The notes under the pieces were generated by a model. It did not search any database, had not been told where the DNA came from, and saw only the letters and a list, made by a program, of their open reading frames with translations. From Micromonospora ureilytica (GTDB lineage Bacteria; Actinomycetota; Actinomycetes; Mycobacteriales; Micromonosporaceae), in assembly GCF_015751765.1 (NCBI RefSeq), contig NZ_JADOTX010000001.1, forward strand, positions 248,001 through 312,000: a DNA stretch of 64,000 bases, given 5' to 3'. The translations under genes were made by a program, and so were the position numbers. Position 1 is the first letter of the stretch; every line of letters starts with the position of its first letter. Positions 44,713 through 53,752 of this stretch are shown here, one piece after another.

Positions 44713-45684
44713 GTGGTCGCAAGGAGTTCGGAGGTACGGCCGTCGGCCGTACGGCACAGCGCTTCCCCAGGGGTTGGTGGACGCCGGGGGCGTGGTGCTG
44801 GTCGCCTGACCGGGCTCGGTCTCGGTGGCGTGGCGTTGCTGGTTCTGCTCACGGGCTGTGACGTCGGTCAGACGTTCCACGGCTTCGGCTGGCCGCAGGG
44901 CGGCATCTCGCCGGAGTCCAAGCGGATGTACGACCTGTGGATCGCCTCCTGCATCGCCGCGCTCGCGGTCGGCGTCTTCGTGTGGGGCCTGATCTTCTGG
45001 TGCGTCGTGCGTTACCGCAAGCGTGGCAACGCGCTGCCGGTGCAGACTCGCTACAACATGCCGATGGAGTTCCTCTACACCATCGCGCCGATCCTGATCG
45101 TCTCCGTGCTCTTCTACTACACGGCGATCGTGCAGACCGACGTCGACAAGTTGTCGAAGAACCCGGACGTCACTGTCGAGGTCGTCGCGTTCAAGTGGAA
45201 CTGGCAGTTCAACTACCGCGACGGCCAGGGCACGGAAGCCCGCACCACCGCGTCGACGCTCGGCACCAGTGAGGTCATCCCGGTGCTGGTGCTGCCGACC
45301 AACCGGTCCATCCGGTTCGAGGAGACCAGCCGCGACGTCATCCACTCGTTCTGGGTGCCGGAGCTGCTCTTCAAGCGGGACGTCATGCCGGGCAAGATCC
45401 GCAACGTGTTCGAGGTTTCCAGCCTGGACGCCGAGGGTGCCTACGTCGGGCGCTGCGCCGAACTGTGCGGCAGCTACCACGCGTTCATGAACTTCGAGCT
45501 GCGGGTGGTCTCGCCGGAGAAGTACGACCAGTTCCTCGCGGCCAAGCAGAGCGGCAAGTCGACCCAGGACGCGCTGTCCGCGATCGGTGAGCAGCCGTAC
45601 GCGACGACCACGCAGCCGTTCGACACGCGGCGGACGCAGGACAACTTCAACCCGGACAAAGTTCCGGCCCGCACCGGAAGCTGA
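44713..45684 (+). CDS. ctaC: Cytochrome c oxidase subunit II
   Basis: 323 residues. A basic N-terminus and lipobox LLTGC (lipid attachment at C49) are followed by two membrane helices (about 75-98 and 112-135) and the CuA domain. The ligands are His in DVIHSFWVP and the GRCAELCGSYHAFM cluster (two Cys, Glu, His, Met). GTG 44713 is preceded by GGAGG. The ctaF gene starts 9 bp after the stop. The usual subunit I gene (ctaD), present between these two in Streptomyces from memory, is absent. Confidence 0.96.
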   Translation: MVARSSEVRPSAVRHSASPGVGGRRGRGAGRLTGLGLGGVALLVLLTGCDVGQTFHGFGWPQGGISPESKRMYDLWIASCIAALAVGVFVWGLIFWCVVRYRKRGNALPVQTRYNMPMEFLYTIAPILIVSVLFYYTAIVQTDVDKLSKNPDVTVEVVAFKWNWQFNYRDGQGTEARTTASTLGTSEVIPVLVLPTNRSIRFEETSRDVIHSFWVPELLFKRDVMPGKIRNVFEVSSLDAEGAYVGRCAELCGSYHAFMNFELRVVSPEKYDQFLAAKQSGKSTQDALSAIGEQPYATTTQPFDTRRTQDNFNPDKVPARTGS

Positions 45685-45693
45685 GGCAGCGGC

Positions 45694-46119
45694 ATGAAGA
45701 CCGAGTGGCGTATCTTCCTGATCATCGCCGGGTTCCTCTTCGGTGCCACGATCCTCTACGGCGCGTGGACGCACGGCGAGTCGGGCGGCGTCGAGTGGGT
45801 CGGCACCGTCGCCCTGCTGCTGTCGTTCCTGCTCTGCTCGATGTGCGGTGGCTTCTTCTGGTTCGTCTCCCGCCGCATCGACCTGCGCCCGGAAGACCGC
45901 CCGGATGCCGAGATCGCGGACGGCGCCGGTGAGGTCGGCTTCTTCAGCCCGGGCAGCTACTGGCCGTTCGGTCTGGCGCTGGCCGCCGCGATCGCCGCGC
46001 TCGGCATGGTGTTCTGGCAGTTCTGGCTGATCGGTGCCGGCCTGCTGGCCGTTGTCTTCGCCGCCTGTGGGCTCCTGTTCGAGTACTACAGCGGCACCCG
46101 GCGCACCGCCGAGCACTGA
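45694..46119 (+). CDS. ctaF: Actinobacterial cytochrome c oxidase subunit IV
   Basis: 141 residues with four membrane helices (about 5-22, 32-55, 89-105, 110-132). The N-terminus MKTEWRIFLIIAGFLFGATILYG and the loop RRIDLRPEDRPDAEIADGAGEVGFFSPGSYWPFG are typical of the actinobacteria-specific subunit IV of the aa3 oxidase. ATG 45694 follows the ctaC stop closely with GAGGCAG before it. It stabilises the oxidase within the bc1-aa3 supercomplex. Terminator at 46155-46189. Confidence 0.93.
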   Translation: MKTEWRIFLIIAGFLFGATILYGAWTHGESGGVEWVGTVALLLSFLLCSMCGGFFWFVSRRIDLRPEDRPDAEIADGAGEVGFFSPGSYWPFGLALAAAIAALGMVFWQFWLIGAGLLAVVFAACGLLFEYYSGTRRTAEH

Positions 46120-46154
46120 CACCCCGGTCGCCGTCGCGACCGACCCCGCACGAC

Positions 46155-46189
46155 GAAGGCCCGTTCCCCGAGTGGGGGAGCGGGCCTTC
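46155..46189. terminator. Terminator after ctaC-ctaF
   Basis: GAAGGCCCG (46155-46163) pairs with CGGGCCTTC (46181-46189), extended by a CCCC/GGGG inner pairing with a small internal bulge. It serves the convergent zinc-ribbon gene too. Confidence 0.8.
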
Positions 46190-46238
46190 GGTCATGGTGC
46201 CGGCAGGTCGGCGGGGCTGTGGTCGGGTGGCGCCGGGG

Positions 46239-46442
46239 TCAGGCTGCGCGGCGGCGGGCGGGCTGGCGGCGGCGGTCGGCCAGCCGGGTGACCGGGATGG
46301 CGAACGCGCTGACCACCACGGCGGCGCCGCAGTCGGTGCAGATCAGCTCTGGACAGTCGGTGCCGTGGCCGTCGACGCAGGGCGGCGCCTCGAACAGCGC
46401 CACGCCCTCGCAGACGTCGCAGTAGAGCTCGCGATGCGACAC
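46239..46442 (-). CDS. Small zinc-ribbon-like protein
   Basis: 67 residues from GTG 46442 (VSHRELYCDVCEGVALFEAP), with GGAG about 7 nt upstream. Two CxxC pairs (CDVC and CTDC) plus CPELIC and a Cys in PPCVDG form a probable zinc ribbon, followed by a basic tail (RLADRRRQPARRR). I know similar actinobacterial proteins near cytochrome oxidase genes but not a function. An upstream dyad, AACTAC (46511-46516) and GTAGTT (46523-46528), lies about 70 bp before the start and could be an operator. Confidence 0.78.
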   Translation of the reverse strand: MSHRELYCDVCEGVALFEAPPCVDGHGTDCPELICTDCGAAVVVSAFAIPVTRLADRRRQPARRRAA

Positions 46443-46608
46443 GGGCGTCTCCTCTCGATACCAGGCGAACCGCCCCCGGATGCGACAGTGACGCACCGAC
46501 GGCAGCAGAGAACTACTCAGCTGTAGTTTCCCAGACGGGTCCGACAAATCTCCGCGCACCGTCGCCCGCCCGTCGCCCGCCCGTCGGCGTCCGGCGGCGG
46601 TGGTGCGG

Positions 46609-47652
46609 TCAGGCGTTGGCGGTCTCGATCCAGCGGTCCAGGGTCGAGGCGGCCGAACCGGAGTCGATCGACTCGGCCGCGCGGGCCAGGCCGGCACGCA
46701 GCGCCTCGGTCAGGTCGCCGTCCAGCGGGCCCTGGGTGGCCAGCGCCGCCGCCGCGTTGACCAGCACCGCGTCCCGCACCGGGCCCGTCTCGCCGGCCAG
46801 CAGGCGACGGGCCACACCCGCGTTGTACGCGGCGTCACCGCCGCGCAGGTCCGCGATGGTGGACCGGGGCACCCCCAGGTCCGTCGCGTCCAGCACGGCC
46901 TCGCGTACGGTGCCGCCCTGAGCCGCCCAGACCCGGGTCGGCGCGGCGGTGGTGAACTCGTCCAGCCCGTCCTCGCCGCGCATCACGATCGCCGAGTCGC
47001 CACGAGCCGCGAACACGCTGGCCATCACCGGGGCCATCCGGAGGTCGAAGCAGCCGACCGCGCCGGCCATGGGGCGGGCCGGGTTGGTCAGCGGGCCGAG
47101 GAAGTTGAAGAAGGTGGGCACCCCCACCTCGCGGCGGACCGGGCCCGCGTGCCGCATCCCCGGGTGGAACCGGGCCGCGAAGCAGAACCCGATGCCGGCC
47201 TCCTCGACACAGCGGGCGACCTGCTCCGGGCCGAGATCCAGCGGGATGCCGAGGAACTCCAGCAGGTCGGCGGTGCCGCACAGGGAGGAGGCGGCCCGGT
47301 TGCCGTGCTTCACGACCCGGACGCCAGTGCCGGCGACCACCAGCGCCGTCATCGTGGAGATGTTGACCGTGTGGGCGAGGTCACCGCCGGTGCCGACCAC
47401 GTCGAGCGCAGTGCGGCGCAGCTCCTCGGGGAGCGCCACCGGGACCGCGCGACCCAGCATCGCCTCCACCAGGCCGGCCAGTTCCGCGGGGGTTTCCCCC
47501 TTGGCCCGCAGCGCCACGGCGAAGGCGGCGATCTGCGCCGCGCTCGCCGAGCCGGTCATGATCTCGTCCATGGCCCAGGCGGTGTCGGCGGTGGAGAGTT
47601 CGTCACCGCGCAGCAGCGCGTTGAGCAGGTGCGGCCAGGTCCGATCGCCCAT
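46609..47652 (-). CDS. trpD: Anthranilate phosphoribosyltransferase
   Basis: Second step of tryptophan synthesis, 347 residues. PRPP-binding [37 protein letters not shown], and the anthranilate-site [34 protein letters not shown] are conserved. ATG 47652 is preferred because GGGAGG lies 6 nt upstream; ATG 47670 is in frame but lacks this. It is isolated from other trp genes and sits beside ctaE on the opposite strand, as in mycobacteria (Rv2192c, from memory). Confidence 0.95.
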   Translation of the reverse strand: MGDRTWPHLLNALLRGDELSTADTAWAMDEIMTGSASAAQIAAFAVALRAKGETPAELAGLVEAMLGRAVPVALPEELRRTALDVVGTGGDLAHTVNISTMTALVVAGTGVRVVKHGNRAASSLCGTADLLEFLGIPLDLGPEQVARCVEEAGIGFCFAARFHPGMRHAGPVRREVGVPTFFNFLGPLTNPARPMAGAVGCFDLRMAPVMASVFAARGDSAIVMRGEDGLDEFTTAAPTRVWAAQGGTVREAVLDATDLGVPRSTIADLRGGDAAYNAGVARRLLAGETGPVRDAVLVNAAAALATQGPLDGDLTEALRAGLARAAESIDSGSAASTLDRWIETANA

Positions 47653-47743
47653 GGCGGGCCTCCCGAGCATGCGAAGTGCGGGTGGGCTGGAACCGGCGCC
47701 GAGGAGATCCGGCGCCGTGGGGGTGCCGGAGGAGCGTGGGACG

Positions 47744-48139
47744 TCAGGCGGGTGCGTGCGTCCGCAGCAGCTCGGCCACCGTGCCGCCGGTGGTCACCGG
47801 GTCGAGCGGGTGCACGAGCGTCGCGTCGACCTCGGCGTACGCGGCGAGCCATCGGTCGGCGGCGCGGGCGATCACCAGGCAGGTCGGGGGAGCGTCGTCC
47901 CGGTCGTCCTTGATCTGTCGGGCGATGCCGATGCCGCCGCCCGGGCTCGCCTCACCGTCGAGCAGCAGCAGGTCGATCTCGTAGTCGTCGACCAGCCGGA
48001 TGGTCTCCGCGTAGGTCGACGCCTCGACGAACTCGATCTGCAGACCGGGCGCGGGACGGGTGCCGACAGCCATCCGCATCCGATCACGGACCTGCGGGTC
48101 GTCGCTGTAGAGCAACACGGTGCAAAGACGATCGGTCAT
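47744..48139 (-). CDS. Degenerate response-regulator receiver-like protein
   Basis: 131 residues with only a receiver fold and no output domain. The acidic pair (D13, D14) and candidate phospho-acceptor D61 ([12 protein letters not shown]) are present. But the conserved Thr/Ser after strand 4 is replaced (CLVIARAAD) and the conserved Lys of the KP motif is His110 (LVHPLDP). It may thus not switch by phosphorylation. ATG 48139 has GGGAG at 7 nt. No histidine kinase adjoins it. It is found beside trpD and ctaG in this family of genomes, so it could act in respiratory control; that is a guess. Confidence 0.75.
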   Translation of the reverse strand: MTDRLCTVLLYSDDPQVRDRMRMAVGTRPAPGLQIEFVEASTYAETIRLVDDYEIDLLLLDGEASPGGGIGIARQIKDDRDDAPPTCLVIARAADRWLAAYAEVDATLVHPLDPVTTGGTVAELLRTHAPA

Positions 48140-48242
48140 GCCGGAACTCCCACCTCGTAGCTGCCCGCAGATCGTACCGGTCGGCGTGACGTAGCCGACA
48201 TCCCGCCCGGGGTGACGGGTCGGGGCGTACCGTCCGGGCAGC

Positions 48243-49163
48243 TCAGGCGGGCGCGGCGTCGGCGGCGCGCTCGCGGGCCTCCTGACGGTCCAGCTCGCGG
48301 TCCACCCGGCGGGCCTCCCGCTCGGACTGCTTGACCCACTGCACGACCAGCACCGCGAGCATGGTCACACTGACGAATTCGCCACCGGCCCAGAGGATGC
48401 CGCCGGCGACCACCTGGTCCTGCCAGGGGTCGACCCAGCCGAGGTTGAGCGACGGGTACCAGTCGCCGCCGAAGAGCGTGCTGCTCTGCATGATGGTGAG
48501 ACCGAGCACTGTGTGGAACGGCACGGAGAGCAGCATCAGCAGCGCACGCGCCGGGTACGGCCAGCGGCCCGGCAGCGGGTCGAGGCCGAGCAGCGGCCAG
48601 AAGAACACGCAGCCGGTCATGATGAAGTGCGCGTGCACCAGCTCGTGCGCCCAGGCGTGTTCGAGGGTGTAGCGGTACAGGTCACTGAAATAGAGCACGA
48701 ACGGGTTGACCACGAAGATGGCGAACGCCACAAGCGGGAAGCTGTAGACCCGGGCGACGCGGCTGTGCACGATCGCGAGCAGGCGCTTGCGCGGCCGGAC
48801 CGGCAGGGTTCGCAGGGCCAGGGTCATCGGCGCGCCCAGCGCCAGGAAGATCGGCGCCACCATGGACAGCACCATGTGCTGGATCATGTGCACGGAGAGC
48901 AGCGCGGTGTCGTACGCGTGCAGCCCGCTGACCGTGACCAGCGCGATGCCGCCCAGCCCGGGGCCGAGGAAGAACACGGTACGGACGATCGGCCAACGGT
49001 CGCCCCGCAGCCGCAGCCGGTACACCCCATAGAGGTACAGGCCGGCGGCGAGCACCAGGCCGAGGGCCAGCCAGCTGTCCAGCCGGGTCTCGGTCAGCAC
49101 CGCGCCGACGGTGAACGGTGGCGGGGCCGAGGTGGCGGCGAAGATCGGATCGACGTGCAGCAC
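48243..49163 (-). CDS. Cytochrome c oxidase assembly protein, CtaG/caa3 type
   Basis: 306-residue membrane protein with about seven helices. The family pattern includes LSVHMIQHMVLSMVAPIFLALGAP and WAHELVHAHFIMTGCVFFWPLLGLDP, with conserved His residues thought to handle copper for the CuB centre. The C-terminal tail is charged (SEREARRVDRELDRQEARERA). GTG 49163 gives the family N-terminus (VLHVDPIFAATSAPPPFTV); the frame continues to 49817 antisense to ctaE and is not credible. It is divergent from ctaE with a ~110-bp shared promoter region. Confidence 0.88.
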   Translation of the reverse strand: MLHVDPIFAATSAPPPFTVGAVLTETRLDSWLALGLVLAAGLYLYGVYRLRLRGDRWPIVRTVFFLGPGLGGIALVTVSGLHAYDTALLSVHMIQHMVLSMVAPIFLALGAPMTLALRTLPVRPRKRLLAIVHSRVARVYSFPLVAFAIFVVNPFVLYFSDLYRYTLEHAWAHELVHAHFIMTGCVFFWPLLGLDPLPGRWPYPARALLMLLSVPFHTVLGLTIMQSSTLFGGDWYPSLNLGWVDPWQDQVVAGGILWAGGEFVSVTMLAVLVVQWVKQSEREARRVDRELDRQEARERAADAAPA

Positions 49164-49271
49164 GCTTTTCAGGCTAGGCCAGGCGAACCGGACCTTGACG
49201 GCCGGGCCACGGAAGGCGCAGGTTTGCCACCCCGCTGATCGCCGGCCCCGGTCAGGGGCAATAATGACGGC

Positions 49272-49871
49272 GTGACTGCGGCCCCAGCCATTGACAAGAG
49301 CCGGATCCACTCTCTGACCCGACCGAACATGGTCAGCGTCGGGACGATCGTGTGGCTCTCCAGCGAACTCATGTTCTTCGCGGCGCTGTTCGCGATGTAC
49401 TTCTCGATCCGCGCGGCTGCGCCGGAGCAGTGGGAGAAGCACACCGAGGCGCTGAACATCCCGTACGCGACCACCTTCACGGTGATCCTGGTGCTGTCCT
49501 CGGTGACGTGCCAGCTCGGCGTCTTCGCGGCGGAGAAGGGTGACGTGCACGCGCTGCGGCGCTGGTTCACCGTCACCTTCGTGATGGGCCTGATCTTCGT
49601 CCTCGGTCAGCTGAACGAGTACCGGCACCTGGTCGAGGACGGCATCAAGATCAACGGAGACGGGTACGGATCGGTGTTCTACCTGACCACCGGCTTCCAC
49701 GGCCTGCACGTGACCGGCGGTCTGATCGCCTTCGTCATCTTCATGGTCCGTACGACCATGGGCCGGTTCACGCCGGCGCAGGCGACGTCGGCGATCGTCG
49801 TGTCGTACTACTGGCACTTCGTCGACGTCGTGTGGATCGGGCTGTACGCCATGATCTACTGGCTCCAGTGA
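49272..49871 (+). CDS. ctaE: Cytochrome c oxidase subunit III
   Basis: 199 residues with five membrane helices, the short actinobacterial form. Conserved features are [22 protein letters not shown], the Glu/His-rich [10 protein letters not shown] loop, [15 protein letters not shown] and [18 protein letters not shown] 49272. A CAATAAT box 8-14 nt upstream suggests a short or absent leader. First gene of ctaE-qcrC-qcrA-qcrB, the conserved order for the actinobacterial supercomplex. Confidence 0.95.
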   Translation: MTAAPAIDKSRIHSLTRPNMVSVGTIVWLSSELMFFAALFAMYFSIRAAAPEQWEKHTEALNIPYATTFTVILVLSSVTCQLGVFAAEKGDVHALRRWFTVTFVMGLIFVLGQLNEYRHLVEDGIKINGDGYGSVFYLTTGFHGLHVTGGLIAFVIFMVRTTMGRFTPAQATSAIVVSYYWHFVDVVWIGLYAMIYWLQ

Positions 49872-49941
49872 TCTTGCGCGTCACATTCCGCGCTGCTGCT
49901 CCGTCCCCTGAGACAGGTCCAACCGGTTAAGGACACCGCTC

Positions 49942-50778
49942 ATGACTTCTGACAACGACCGCCGACGCGGTCTGCTCGCGCGGTTGCGTGAGCGGCCCGC
50001 CGCGCGCAGCAGGGGCCGCCGCCGGCTGGGCGCCGCGGTCCGGCTGATCGCCGCGCTGATGCTCGCCGGCGGCGCCTACACCGTCTTCGCCCCGGGCGCC
50101 CAGGCGCAGGACAACCCGCAGCTGACCGGCGCCGCCGCAGAGGGCAAGGCGCTGTTCGACGTGAGCTGCGTGACCTGCCACGGCCGCAACGCCCAGGGTG
50201 TCGAGGGCCGCGGGCCGAGCCTGATCGGCGTCGGCGCGGCATCTGTCGAGTTCCAGGTCAGCTCCGGGCGGATGCCGCTGGCCCGCCAGGAGGCCCAGGC
50301 GCACCGTAAGCCCCCGGTCTTCACCGACGAGCAGACCCGCCAACTGGCCCAGTACATCCAGGAGCTGGGCGGCGGTCCGGTCGTGCCCGAGGGCGACGAC
50401 CTCCGCGAGGACGGCAACATCGCGTCCGGCGGCGAGCTGTTCCGGATCAACTGCTCGCAGTGCCACGCCTTCGGTGGCGGCGGCGGCGCGCTCTCCTCGG
50501 GCAAGTTCGCCCCGAGCCTGCACCCCGCGACCGACCGCCAGATCTACGCGGCGATGTTGAGCGGCCCGCAGAACATGCCGGTGTTCGGCGACAACCAGCT
50601 CCGGCCGGAGCAGAAGGCCGACATCATCGCCTACATCCAGGAGACGCTGAAGCACGACCAGGACCCGGGCGGGTTGAACCTCGGGCGGTACGGCCCGTCC
50701 ACCGAGGGCCTGGCGATCTTCCTGGTTGGCATCGTGGCGCTCGTCTTCGCTAGCCTGTGGATTGCGGGTAAGTCGTGA
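49942..50778 (+). CDS. qcrC: Diheme cytochrome c subunit of bc1 complex
   Basis: 278 residues. An N-terminal anchor (about 31-50) precedes two cytochrome c domains with heme motifs C76-V-T-C79-H80 and C171-S-Q-C174-H175. A C-terminal helix lies at about 255-275. The diheme form replaces cytochrome c1 and soluble cytochrome c, passing electrons straight to CuA of CtaC. ATG 49942 with AAGGA at 9 nt; 64 bp separate it from qcrA. Confidence 0.96.
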   Translation: MTSDNDRRRGLLARLRERPAARSRGRRRLGAAVRLIAALMLAGGAYTVFAPGAQAQDNPQLTGAAAEGKALFDVSCVTCHGRNAQGVEGRGPSLIGVGAASVEFQVSSGRMPLARQEAQAHRKPPVFTDEQTRQLAQYIQELGGGPVVPEGDDLREDGNIASGGELFRINCSQCHAFGGGGGALSSGKFAPSLHPATDRQIYAAMLSGPQNMPVFGDNQLRPEQKADIIAYIQETLKHDQDPGGLNLGRYGPSTEGLAIFLVGIVALVFASLWIAGKS

Positions 50779-50842
50779 TCGAGCAGGGCATCCGATTCAG
50801 TGCCGTGGTGCCGCTCGGCGCCACCCGTAGCGAGGTGACGGC

Positions 50843-51931
50843 ATGAGCACCCACACCGAGCACCCGGCCCCGCAGGGTCAGGAGCCGCTCGACGTGAACG
50901 ACCCCAAGCTGACCCGGTTCGACATCGTTCGTGAGGGCGCGCGCAGGGACGACATCGAGATCGTCCACTACGAGCCGCAGGTGCTTCCGGGCACCAAGGC
51001 GGAGCGTCGGCTGACCCGGGTTGTCGCCGGCTTCTTCCTGATCACCGGCCTGGCCGCGACCGCATTCCTGGCCATCTACATCTGGTGGCCGTGGCAGTAC
51101 GAGGCGGGCAGGGGTGGCGACAAGTTCTACACCCCGCTGCTCGGCTTCACCCTCGGCGTGGCGCTGCTCGCCGTCGGCTTCGGCATCCTGACCTGGGGCA
51201 AGAAGTTGCTGCCCAAGGAGGTCTCGATCCAGGACCGGCACGAGGGTCAGGTGGACTCCGAAGGCCGCACGATCACCGGCCAGACCATGCTCTACATGGC
51301 GGACGAGCTCGGCGTGAAGCGTCGCCCGCTGCTCGGCATCTCGCTGCTGGCCGGTCTCGCGCCGGTCGCCGCGGTCGCCGCGGCACCGCTGGTCGGCGGG
51401 CTGATCTCGCAGCCGCACAAGAACAACCAGATGTTCACCACCGGGTTCGCCATGCCCGAGGGCGGCCAGCGGATCCGCCTGGTCCGCGAGGACGGCCGGC
51501 CGATCCGCCCGGCGGACATCAGCACCGGTGGGCAGCTGACCGTCTTCCCCGGCATCGACCACGGCGTGAGCAACAAGCACGCCGACTCGCCGACGCTGCT
51601 GATCCACCTCCGCGACTCCGACGCGCAGGAGTCGCGCCGGGCCAACGAGCGGGTCGGCCACGGTGACTACATGTGGGGCAACTACGCGGCGTTCTCCAAG
51701 ATCTGCACGCACGCGGGATGTCCGGCAAGCCTGTACGAGCAGCAGACCAACCGGCTGCTCTGTCCGTGCCACCAGTCCCAGTTCCTGATCACCGACAACG
51801 CCCGGCCCATCTTCGGCCCCGCCAGCCGGCGGCTGCCGCAGCTGCCGATCGAGGTGGACTCCGAGGGCTTCTTCGTGGCGAAGTCCGACTACACCGAGAC
51901 CGTCGGGCCTGATTTCTGGGAGCGGCCATGA
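50843..51931 (+). CDS. qcrA: Rieske iron-sulfur subunit of bc1 complex
   Basis: 362 residues with three N-terminal membrane helices (about 55-80, 95-122, 172-195), the actinobacterial arrangement rather than the single helix of other bacteria. The [2Fe-2S] site is CTHAGC ... CPCHQS, with two Cys and two His ligands. ATG 50843. The stop overlaps the qcrB start by 4 bp (ATGA). Electrons go from menaquinol via this cluster to QcrC. Confidence 0.96.
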   Translation: MSTHTEHPAPQGQEPLDVNDPKLTRFDIVREGARRDDIEIVHYEPQVLPGTKAERRLTRVVAGFFLITGLAATAFLAIYIWWPWQYEAGRGGDKFYTPLLGFTLGVALLAVGFGILTWGKKLLPKEVSIQDRHEGQVDSEGRTITGQTMLYMADELGVKRRPLLGISLLAGLAPVAAVAAAPLVGGLISQPHKNNQMFTTGFAMPEGGQRIRLVREDGRPIRPADISTGGQLTVFPGIDHGVSNKHADSPTLLIHLRDSDAQESRRANERVGHGDYMWGNYAAFSKICTHAGCPASLYEQQTNRLLCPCHQSQFLITDNARPIFGPASRRLPQLPIEVDSEGFFVAKSDYTETVGPDFWERP

Positions 51932-53559
51932 AGCGTCGAAAGTTTGACCTTGCGGCGACGCCGGGCAAGGCCGCGGTGGGAGTGGACGACCGCTTCGCGG
52001 TGGCCACCCCGTTGCGCAAGCTACTGAACAAGGTCTTCCCGGACCACTGGTCCTTCCTGCTCGGCGAGATCGCGCTGTTCTCGTTCGTCGTGCTGCTGCT
52101 GACCGGTGTGTTCCTCACCTTCTTCTTCGAGCCGGCGATGACCGAGGTGGTCTACGACGGCAGCTACGCGCCGTTGCAGGGCACGCCGATGTCCGCCGCG
52201 TACGCCTCCAGCCTGGACATCTCGTTCGACGTCCGCGGCGGTCTGGTGATGCGGCAGATGCACCACTGGGCGGCGCTGCTGTTCATGGCCGCGATCGTCG
52301 TGCACATGCTCCGGGTCTTCTTCACCGGCGCCTTCCGCAAGCCGCGTGAGACCAACTGGATCATCGGTTCGCTGCTGTTCTGGGTCGGCTTCCTGGCCGG
52401 CTTCACCGGCTACTCGCTGCCGGACGACGGCCTCTCCGGCACGGGCCTGCGGATCGCCTCGGCGATCATGCTGTCCATCCCGGTGATCGGCTCCTGGGTC
52501 ACCTCGTCGGTCTTCGGCGGCGAGTTCCCTGGCACGATCATCATCAGCCGGTTCTTCATCGCCCACGTGCTGCTCATCCCCGGTCTGCTGGTCGCGCTGA
52601 TCAGCGTCCACCTGGGCCTGGTCTTCAAGCAGAAGCACACCCAGTGGCCCGGCCCCGGCCGGACCAACAACAACGTGGTCGGCGAGCGGATGTTCCCCCG
52701 GTACGCGCTGAAGCAGGGCGGCTTCTTCATGGTCGTCTTCGGCGTCATCGCGCTGATGGGCGGTCTGTTCCAGATCAACCCGATCTGGCTGTTCGGCCCG
52801 TACGAGGCGTGGGTGGTTTCGGCCGCCAGCCAGCCCGACTGGTACGTCATGTTCCTCGACGGGTCGACCCGACTCATGCCGGCCTGGGAGATTCCCATCC
52901 CGATCGGTGACGGGTACGTCATCCCGCCGCTGTTCTGGCCGACTGTCGTGCTGCCCGGCATCCTGGTGGGCCTGTCGACGATGTACCCGTTCCTGGAAGC
53001 CCGGCACCTGAAGGACCGCGAGAGCCACAATCTGCTCGAGCGTCCCCGGGATGCTCCGGCCCGGACCGCCGTCGGCGCCATGGCCGTCTCGTTCTACATC
53101 GTGCTGACGCTCTCCGGCGCCAACGACGTGATCGCGGACAAGTTCCAGATCAGCCTGAACGCGATGACCTGGGCGGGCCGGATCGGCCTGCTGGTGGTCC
53201 CGCCGCTGGCGTACTACGTCACCTACCGGCTCTGCCTGGGTCTGCAGCAGCACGACCGGGAGGTGCTCGCCCACGGCGTGGAGACCGGCATCATCCGGCG
53301 CATGCCGGACGGCCGGTTCGTCGAGGTGCACCAGCCGCTCAGCGCGTCCAACGGGCACGCGGACGGCCACGGCCAGTTGGACTACGTCGGCTGGGTCGTG
53401 CCGAAGAAGATGAACCGGCTGGGGGCCCTCGGCCCGGCCATCCGGGGCTTCTTCTACCCGATCGAGAAGCCGGTCGAGGCGCCGGTCTCGCCGGGGCACC
53501 CGCCGGTCGAGGCCCGACCCGAGCGCGAGGAGATCGGCAGCGGCGAGAGCCGCCGCTGA
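51928..53559 (+). CDS. qcrB: Cytochrome b subunit of bc1 complex
   Basis: 543 residues. N-terminal cytochrome b part with four helices and the two heme-ligand His pairs (HHWAALLFMAAIVVHMLRVF and HVLLIPGLLVALISVHL), PEWY-type quinol site variant SQPDWYVMFLDG, and further helices to about residue 430. A long charged C-terminal tail (about 115 residues) is typical of actinobacteria. It starts inside the qcrA stop codon. This subunit is the target of Q203-type inhibitors in mycobacteria. A strong terminator follows. Confidence 0.96.
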   Translation: MKRRKFDLAATPGKAAVGVDDRFAVATPLRKLLNKVFPDHWSFLLGEIALFSFVVLLLTGVFLTFFFEPAMTEVVYDGSYAPLQGTPMSAAYASSLDISFDVRGGLVMRQMHHWAALLFMAAIVVHMLRVFFTGAFRKPRETNWIIGSLLFWVGFLAGFTGYSLPDDGLSGTGLRIASAIMLSIPVIGSWVTSSVFGGEFPGTIIISRFFIAHVLLIPGLLVALISVHLGLVFKQKHTQWPGPGRTNNNVVGERMFPRYALKQGGFFMVVFGVIALMGGLFQINPIWLFGPYEAWVVSAASQPDWYVMFLDGSTRLMPAWEIPIPIGDGYVIPPLFWPTVVLPGILVGLSTMYPFLEARHLKDRESHNLLERPRDAPARTAVGAMAVSFYIVLTLSGANDVIADKFQISLNAMTWAGRIGLLVVPPLAYYVTYRLCLGLQQHDREVLAHGVETGIIRRMPDGRFVEVHQPLSASNGHADGHGQLDYVGWVVPKKMNRLGALGPAIRGFFYPIEKPVEAPVSPGHPPVEARPEREEIGSGESRR

Positions 53560-53577
53560 CCGCCCATTCGCACCGTT

Positions 53578-53612
53578 ACGTGGCGCCCGCCGGATTCCGG
53601 CGGGCGCCACGT
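53578..53612 (+). terminator. Intrinsic terminator of the ctaE-qcrCAB operon
   Basis: ACGTGGCGCCCGCCGG (53578-53593) pairs perfectly with 53597-53612, 16 bp with a 3-nt loop, followed by CGTTTT at 53613-53618. One of the few hairpins in the window with a T-run. Confidence 0.9.
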
Positions 53613-53752
53613 CGTTTTCCACACCCCCCGCCCATCCGACCAGGAGTCGGACGGCCACGGCGGGACCGGTCGACCCCGTGCGACGGGCGATCGCAGGAAT
53701 AACCCCGGTGAGCCGGGTATCCGTGCGGTCCAACGTCTCAAGGGGGGGAAGC

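Noticed and set aside
46521..46547. A fourth PafBC-type promoter (TTGTCGGACCC on the minus strand) before the zinc-ribbon gene
   Set aside because: The -35 part matches, but no TANNNT occurs at 12-nt spacing; the nearest TA box is about 19 nt away.
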